Assembly (NCBI GenBank): GCA_002308935.1
Contig: DBWN01000266.1
Location: forward strand, 22,619-33,418
Length of the DNA stretch: 10,800 nucleotides
Source of the DNA: Bacteroidales bacterium UBA1237
Lineage (GTDB): Bacteria; Bacteroidota; Bacteroidia; Bacteroidales; UBA932
Direction: 5' to 3'
Each line of letters opens with the position of its first letter. Within the stretch, counting starts at the first letter, position 1. The notes beneath the pieces were generated by a model. It saw nothing but the letters and a program-made list of their open reading frames with translations. It did not search any database and was not told where the DNA came from. The position numbers and the translations under genes were made by a program. Positions 7,167-10,800 of the stretch are shown here, in pieces.

Positions 7167-9029
7167 ATGAACAAGTATTTCGCCAGAGTTGAGGCCATCC
7201 GGGAGATGATGTCCTCCCGTGGTTGGGATGCAGTGATTATCACGGGGTCGGACCCCCACAACAGCGAATATCCCTCTCCCAGGTGGAAACAAGTCGAATG
7301 GGTGAGCGGATTCTCCGGTGAGGCAGGAGATATCGTCATAACGATGGACCATGCCGGCTTGTGGACAGACACCAGATATTTCATACAGGCGGGGAAGGAC
7401 CTTCCCGGAACAGGAATCGAACTGCACAAGATGAGAGTGCCCGAACAGGTCCCTATTCCCCAGTGGTTGGCCACCGAGGCTTTCCCAAGTGAAAAAAGCA
7501 GGGTGATTGTAGCGGTTGACGGCCTGTCACAGACCATAGAGTCAATCAATGAAATCGCTGCGGCTTTCCGTTCTGAAGGCAGGACGGATTTCAGTGACGA
7601 TTCGCAGGAAGAACCCTCGTTCAGGATTGTGGATGCTCCGGACATGCTGGATTCCCTCTGGGACGACAGGCCGATGATACCAGTAAGTCCTATTATCACA
7701 CTGGGGGCTGACATTTGTGGGCAGTCCAGGGAGGAGAGGATCACAATGCTCAGGAAGTTTCTGGTCCGCAATGCATGTGATGCCATACTTCTTACCAGTC
7801 TTGATGAGATTGCCTGGGTGCTCAATGCCAGAGGCAGCGACATAGCCTACAACCCTGTCGTGATCTCATATCTGCTCATTACGCTTGACAATGTACAGTG
7901 GTTCGTCAGGAAAAACGCCTTCTCCCCATTGGATGAGGACACCAAGGAGAGTTTCCAGGAGATTCGGGGTGACGGAATAGACATAGAAGAATACGATGAA
8001 GTCGGATTCACACTGGCTTCGATCGAAGATGTCAGCAAATTGTATGTCGATCCGTCAAGCCTCAACTACAACCTTTACCTTACCATCGAAGGCGGGTCTC
8101 TGAGCGGCAATGTCATCTACGGACCTTCTCCGGTCCCCCTCTGGAAATCCGTCAAGAATCCCACTGAGATCGCCGGCATGAAGGAGGCGCATCTTGAGGA
8201 CGGCCTTGCGATGGAGAGGTTCCTGTATTGGCTGGAACGTCAGATGGATCTTGGTTATCCGGTGTCCGAGCGGGATGCAGCTGTGATGTTGGGTTCACTT
8301 CGTGAAAGCATCTCCGGATACAGAGGGGACAGTTTTGAGACAATCTCCGCTTACGGTAAAGGAGCCGCTCTGCCGCATTATATGACCCCGAAAGATGATG
8401 CGCCATTGCTTGAAAGGCACGGCTTGTATCTTTGTGATTCGGGCGGACAGTATCTTTTCGGGACGACTGATATTACGAGGACAGTGCCTCTCGGACCTTG
8501 CACTGCTTTGGAGAAGGAGGACTATACGCTTGTCCTGAAAGGTATGATAGATCTTGCGATGGCCGTGTTCCCGGCGGGCACCGCCGGATGTCAGATTGAT
8601 GTTCTGGCGCGTTCTCCGCTATGGCAGCACAAACGCAATTTCGGGCACGGCACAGGGCATGGTGTAGGATTCTATCTGTGTGTGCATGAAGGTCCCCAGG
8701 ACATCAGGCAGAATTTCAGGAACCAACCTCTTCTTCCGGGTATGATAACATCAGACGAACCCGGAATATACAGAGAAGGAATGCACGGGGTCAGGCATGA
8801 GAATCTTCTCCTTACGGTCGAAGCCGGAAACAACGGTTTCGGCAAATGGTACGCTTTCGAGACTCTGACCTTGTGCCACATAGATACGGCTCCTGTAGTG
8901 AAGGAACTGCTTGACCGCAAAGAATTGGAATGGTTGAACGAATACAACGCCAATGTCTATAGGGTGCTTGCTCCGAGACTTCCTGATCCTGTAGCGGAGT
9001 GGCTGAAAGAAAAGACCGGACCCGTCTAG
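7167..9029 (+). CDS. Xaa-Pro aminopeptidase (aminopeptidase P, M24B family)
   Basis: A 620-residue metallopeptidase that removes an N-terminal residue linked to proline. Its length matches the three-domain eukaryote-like aminopeptidase P, longer than E. coli PepP. The N-terminal creatinase-type domain shows SDPHNSEY, WVSGFSGEAGDIVIT and LWTDTRYFIQAG in residues 1-90. A second creatinase-like domain follows from about 190 to 340. The catalytic pita-bread domain has all five metal ligands: D424 and D435 (CDSGGQYLFGTTDITR), H498 (HGTGHGVG), E531 (SDEPGIY) and E545 (VRHEN). The accessory histidines H494 and H507 are also present, so it should be active. No signal peptide is seen; it is cytoplasmic. 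It starts 50 bases after hemW with no good promoter between, so read-through is possible. Its stop codon lies in the loop of a hairpin that ends the opposing operon. Confidence 0.95.
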   Translation: MNKYFARVEAIREMMSSRGWDAVIITGSDPHNSEYPSPRWKQVEWVSGFSGEAGDIVITMDHAGLWTDTRYFIQAGKDLPGTGIELHKMRVPEQVPIPQWLATEAFPSEKSRVIVAVDGLSQTIESINEIAAAFRSEGRTDFSDDSQEEPSFRIVDAPDMLDSLWDDRPMIPVSPIITLGADICGQSREERITMLRKFLVRNACDAILLTSLDEIAWVLNARGSDIAYNPVVISYLLITLDNVQWFVRKNAFSPLDEDTKESFQEIRGDGIDIEEYDEVGFTLASIEDVSKLYVDPSSLNYNLYLTIEGGSLSGNVIYGPSPVPLWKSVKNPTEIAGMKEAHLEDGLAMERFLYWLERQMDLGYPVSERDAAVMLGSLRESISGYRGDSFETISAYGKGAALPHYMTPKDDAPLLERHGLYLCDSGGQYLFGTTDITRTVPLGPCTALEKEDYTLVLKGMIDLAMAVFPAGTAGCQIDVLARSPLWQHKRNFGHGTGHGVGFYLCVHEGPQDIRQNFRNQPLLPGMITSDEPGIYREGMHGVRHENLLLTVEAGNNGFGKWYAFETLTLCHIDTAPVVKELLDRKELEWLNEYNANVYRVLAPRLPDPVAEWLKEKTGPV

Positions 9030-9044
9030 GAGGCGGATCCGGTC
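9007..9044 (-). terminator. Intrinsic terminator of the YtxH operon, inside the aminopeptidase 3' end
   Basis: Read leftward, GACCGGA (9044-9038) pairs with TCCGGTC (9020-9014). Inside it is a second GC-rich stem (9036-9032 with 9026-9022, one G-U pair) around a 5-base loop. TTTTCTTT follows at once (9013-9006). It begins 8 bases after the stop of the small basic protein gene, so the geometry is that of a factor-independent terminator. On the plus strand the same hairpin lacks an adjacent T-run. Confidence 0.8.
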
Positions 9045-9051
9045 AGCAATC

Positions 9052-9291
9052 TCATTTGCTTCCCAGTCTTTTTTTCAGTTTCCTGACGATGTTCAGGAGA
9101 TGGACATCGAAGGGGATGTCTGTTGACACTTTGTGAAGACCGGAAGCGAACAGGTTCATGGGAGTGAAGGAGTCCTTGACGCCATCGAAGTTCTTCGAGA
9201 TGCGTTTCTCCTTCTTCCTCAGCTTGCTGTGAAGCTGCTGTTGGGCCTTGTCGAGGTCCTCCAGATTTTTGATGTCCTTGTACTTGATCAT
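9052..9291 (-). CDS. Small basic hypothetical protein, last gene of the YtxH operon
   Basis: A 79-residue soluble protein, strongly basic and mostly helical. The first half is charged (LEDLDKAQQQLHSKLRKKEKRISKNFDGVKDSF), and the C-terminus is lysine- and arginine-rich (NIVRKLKKRLGSK). There is no membrane segment or known motif. Its ATG overlaps the stop of the holin-like gene in an ATGA arrangement (9291-9288), which argues for translational coupling and for a real gene. In position it resembles the small third gene (YqjK) that follows yqjD-yqjE in enterobacteria. That is an analogy of layout, not shown homology. A strong terminator follows it. Confidence 0.75.
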   Translation of the reverse strand: MIKYKDIKNLEDLDKAQQQLHSKLRKKEKRISKNFDGVKDSFTPMNLFASGLHKVSTDIPFDVHLLNIVRKLKKRLGSK

Positions 9292-9659
9292 GATTCGGCC
9301 TCCTCATCTTCTTCGTCCTCATCGAAGAACAGCTTGATGAAAAGCTTCACGAAACTGTCGAGGAACAGTTTTCCACGGACTTTCCACAAACAGAAAGTCA
9401 CGATTCCGAAAATTACTGCTACGATGAAGGCTCCTCCTGCATAGCTTCCGATCATCTGTCCAAGGAGGAGGATGACTCCGAAAGCGACGGCAAGCAGAAC
9501 GATCGAACCGGAGAACAGTACCAGGATCATCGAAAGTAGGTGGTTCAGTGAAAGGGAAAGTCCTTTCACGGTACGCAGCTTCAGGTCATCGACCCTCAGG
9601 TCGACGTATTCTCTGGCATTCTTGCCGAGATCTTCCATCGGCTTTGTGAACTCACCCAT
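9288..9659 (-). CDS. Holin-like two-helix membrane protein (phage holin superfamily III / YqjE-like)
   Basis: A 123-residue protein. An amphipathic N-terminal helix (1-36: EDLGKNAREYVDLRVDDLKLRTVKG) leads into two transmembrane helices at about 40-67 and 71-92, with a short turn between. A basic stretch and an acidic tail (DEDEEDEEAES) follow. This is the layout of the chromosomal phage-holin-family III proteins, including E. coli YqjE. These are usually cellular envelope proteins rather than lysis proteins, and no other phage gene is near. It starts three bases after the YtxH stop and overlaps the next gene by four bases. The exact role is unknown; a part in envelope stress or membrane organisation is inferred from relatives. 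Confidence 0.82.
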   Translation of the reverse strand: MGEFTKPMEDLGKNAREYVDLRVDDLKLRTVKGLSLSLNHLLSMILVLFSGSIVLLAVAFGVILLLGQMIGSYAGGAFIVAVIFGIVTFCLWKVRGKLFLDSFVKLFIKLFFDEDEEDEEAES

Positions 9660-9662
9660 CGC

Positions 9663-10013
9663 TTATGCCTCTACAGGATCCTGCTCGTCGATGATTTCCT
9701 CTTCCTTTGAAAGGGCTTTCTCCAGACGGTCGAGCTGGTCAAGGATCTTCTCTTTTGCATCTTCCTTGAAAGCTGCTCCCTGTTCTGCGAGGGTCTTCTT
9801 GAGGGCGTTCATCTCCTTTCTGGCGTAACGTGCCCTGACATGGAGTTCATGAGCTTTCTCTTCAGTTATGTCCTTAAGGCTGTCATAACCCTCAGATGCG
9901 GCTTTTTTGATTTTTTCGCGTGTTTCTTCTCCTTTGTCGGGAGCGAAAAGAATGCCGAGGACTGCTCCTGTGGCTGCACCTGCGATAAGTGCGAACAATG
10001 ATTCTGCTTTCAT
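9663..10013 (-). CDS. YtxH domain protein
   Basis: A 116-residue protein with one N-terminal transmembrane helix of the glycine-zipper type (about 5-24, ALIAGAATGAVLGILFAP). The YtxH signature FAPDKGEETREKIKKAA follows directly. The rest is a charged helical or coiled-coil region (about 35-110) with an acidic end. YtxH proteins are small membrane-tethered proteins; the Bacillus member is a general-stress protein of unknown mechanism. It is the first gene of a three-gene operon with the holin-like and small basic proteins. The start at 10013 is fixed by the membrane helix. Confidence 0.88.
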   Translation of the reverse strand: MKAESLFALIAGAATGAVLGILFAPDKGEETREKIKKAASEGYDSLKDITEEKAHELHVRARYARKEMNALKKTLAEQGAAFKEDAKEKILDQLDRLEKALSKEEEIIDEQDPVEA

Positions 10014-10086
10014 GGTTTTTAGTATTTCAAGTGTTTATTCCAATTACATTTATGACCCGTGATACAATTGGGTATCCGGACGATTG

Positions 10087-10117
10087 ACAATATAGCAAAA
10101 TAATGGCCAAACTCAAA
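10087..10117 (-). promoter_or_regulatory. Weak candidate promoter for the YtxH operon
   Basis: Read on the minus strand, TTTG (10117-10114) is followed after 19 bases by TATATTGT (10094-10087). This resembles TTTG-N19-TAnnTTTG with an imperfect -7 box. The leader would be about 65-70 bases. No better match lies between the TrpB-like stop and the YtxH start. Confidence 0.3.
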
Positions 10118-10122
10118 AAACT

Positions 10123-10170
10123 ATGACAAATAGTGCAAAAAAAGAGCATTTGTCATGCAGCGCTGACAAA
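10123..10170 (-). terminator. Terminator-like region with two alternative hairpins and a T-run
   Basis: Read leftward after the TrpB-like gene, TTTGTCA (10170-10164) can pair with TGACAAA (10155-10149), an 8-base loop between. Seven T follow at 10143-10137, five bases beyond the stem. A third copy (10130-10123) can pair instead with 10156-10149 over 8 bp, placing the T-run in the loop. The first fold would act as a terminator and the second would prevent it. Termination of the TrpB-like transcript is the simplest reading. Confidence 0.5.
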
Positions 10171-10172
10171 GT

Positions 10173-10194
10173 GGGGCGGATGACTGTCCGCCCC
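10173..10194. repeat. GC-rich inverted repeat downstream of the TrpB-like gene
   Basis: GGGGCGGA and TCCGCCCC form perfect 8-bp arms around six bases. It lies 24 bases past the TrpB-like stop codon and just before the TGACAAA hairpins. There is no T-run directly beside it on either strand. It is therefore probably part of a compound 3' structure, either a transcript-stabilising stem or the first stem of a tandem terminator. Confidence 0.55.
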
Positions 10195-10218
10195 GCTTCC
10201 CGGCAAGCCGATGAGGCT

Positions 10219-10800
10219 TTATTTGTTGAGTTCGTCTGCGCTCTTGATGAATTTGGCGAGGTCCTCGTCGGAGACATGGTAGTTCTGCATTTCACCGGAG
10301 AAGTACTGATCATATGCACCCATGTCTACGAAACCGTGTCCTGAGAGATTGAAGAGGATAGTCTTCTTCTCACCGGTCTCCTTGCACTTGAGGGCTTCCT
10401 GGATGGTAGCCGCAATGGCGTGGCAGGATTCAGGTGCGGGGATGATGCCTTCGGTACGTGCGAACAGAACGCCTGCCCTGAAAGAATCCAGCTGTTCAAT
10501 GTCCACGGCCTCCATGAATCCGTCCTTCATCAGCTGTGACAGGATGACACCGGCTCCGTGATAACGTAGACCTCCGGCATGGATTGATGCGGGCTTGAAG
10601 GAGTGTCCGAGCGTGAACATCGGAAGAAGAGGAGTCATTCCGGCCTCGTCGCCGAAGTCGTATTCGAACTTTCCTTTGGTGAGCTTGGGGCATGAATAAG
10701 GCTCAGCAGCGATGAATCTGGTCTTCTTTCCGTCCTGGATGTTGTGGCGCATGAATGGGAAGGCGATTCCGGAGAAGTTCGATCCTCCGCCGAAGCATGC
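10219..10800 (-). CDS. TrpB2-type tryptophan synthase beta chain (TrpB-like PLP enzyme), 5' end outside the window
   Basis: The frame is open from the right edge to the TAA at 10219, giving the last 193 residues of a protein usually about 450 long. The ATG at 10752 is internal. The PLP phosphate-binding loop GGGSN is encoded at 10791-10777. Downstream are HAGGLRYHG (10581-10555), EGIIPAPES (10452-10426) and LSGHG (10347-10333). The last carries the serine near the PLP pyridine nitrogen. HAGGLRYHG and LSGHG-type endings separate the TrpB2 group from the classical TrpB1 of the trp operon. TrpB2 enzymes condense indole with serine, or in some members phosphoserine, and mostly act without a TrpA partner. 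No trp genes are visible nearby, which fits the stand-alone type. The missing N-terminal half, with the catalytic lysine, cannot be checked here. Confidence 0.9.
   Translation of the reverse strand, partial: ACFGGGSNFSGIAFPFMRHNIQDGKKTRFIAAEPYSCPKLTKGKFEYDFGDEAGMTPLLPMFTLGHSFKPASIHAGGLRYHGAGVILSQLMKDGFMEAVDIEQLDSFRAGVLFARTEGIIPAPESCHAIAATIQEALKCKETGEKKTILFNLSGHGFVDMGAYDQYFSGEMQNYHVSDEDLAKFIKSADELNK

Noticed and set aside
6735..7843. Two 230-codon minus-strand open frames opposite hemW and the aminopeptidase.
   Set aside because: Both are antisense to confidently identified genes and overlap each other. Their composition is serine-, isoleucine- and proline-rich, as expected from the reverse reading of these genes.
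9288..9659. The holin-like protein as evidence of a prophage or lysis cassette.
   Set aside because: No endolysin, structural or integrase genes are nearby. It sits in a tight operon with YtxH, the usual chromosomal setting for this family.

Overview
The window looks like ordinary chromosomal DNA from a Bacteroidota member, most likely order Bacteroidales; I cannot name a genus. The reasons are the gene set (DUF3109 and DUF2007 proteins, a long M24B aminopeptidase P, a TrpB2-type synthase, a YtxH/holin-like envelope trio), the general lack of strong Shine-Dalgarno sites, and several intergenic copies of TAnnTTTG, the Bacteroidota -7 promoter element. Base composition is close to 50% GC. I see no phage genes, transposases, CRISPR array, rRNA or tRNA.

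Layout. Bases 1-518 (minus) hold the 5' part of a secreted TPR protein that runs off the left edge. A divergent promoter region (519-606) separates it from a rightward pair: a 976-residue exported M16-type protein that has lost the zinc-binding motif (607-3537), and a DUF3109 cysteine-rich protein one base downstream (3539-4144). Converging on these with a 3-bp gap is a leftward pair: a two-helix membrane protein (4877-4410) followed by a small DUF2007 protein (4378-4148). A second divergent promoter region (4890-5038) drives a rightward group: a membrane-anchored coiled-coil protein (5039-6007), the haem chaperone HemW two bases later (6010-7116), and an Xaa-Pro aminopeptidase (7167-9029).

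Converging on the aminopeptidase is a tight leftward operon of YtxH (10013-9663), a holin-like two-helix protein (9659-9288) and a small basic protein (9291-9052). Its intrinsic terminator lies inside the 3' end of the aminopeptidase gene. At the right edge, reading leftward and entering from outside, is the C-terminal part of a TrpB2-type tryptophan synthase beta chain (stop at 10219). It is followed by a cluster of inverted repeats (10123-10194) with a T-run.

How the genes fit together. Most encode housekeeping or envelope functions with no obvious common pathway. The clearest functional units are the YtxH/holin-like/small-protein trio and the membrane-protein/DUF2007 pair. I did not find a convincing new multi-gene system. 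The points most worth a second look are the apparently inactive M16 protein coupled to DUF3109, the mutually exclusive hairpins at 10123-10170, and the terminator embedded in the aminopeptidase gene.
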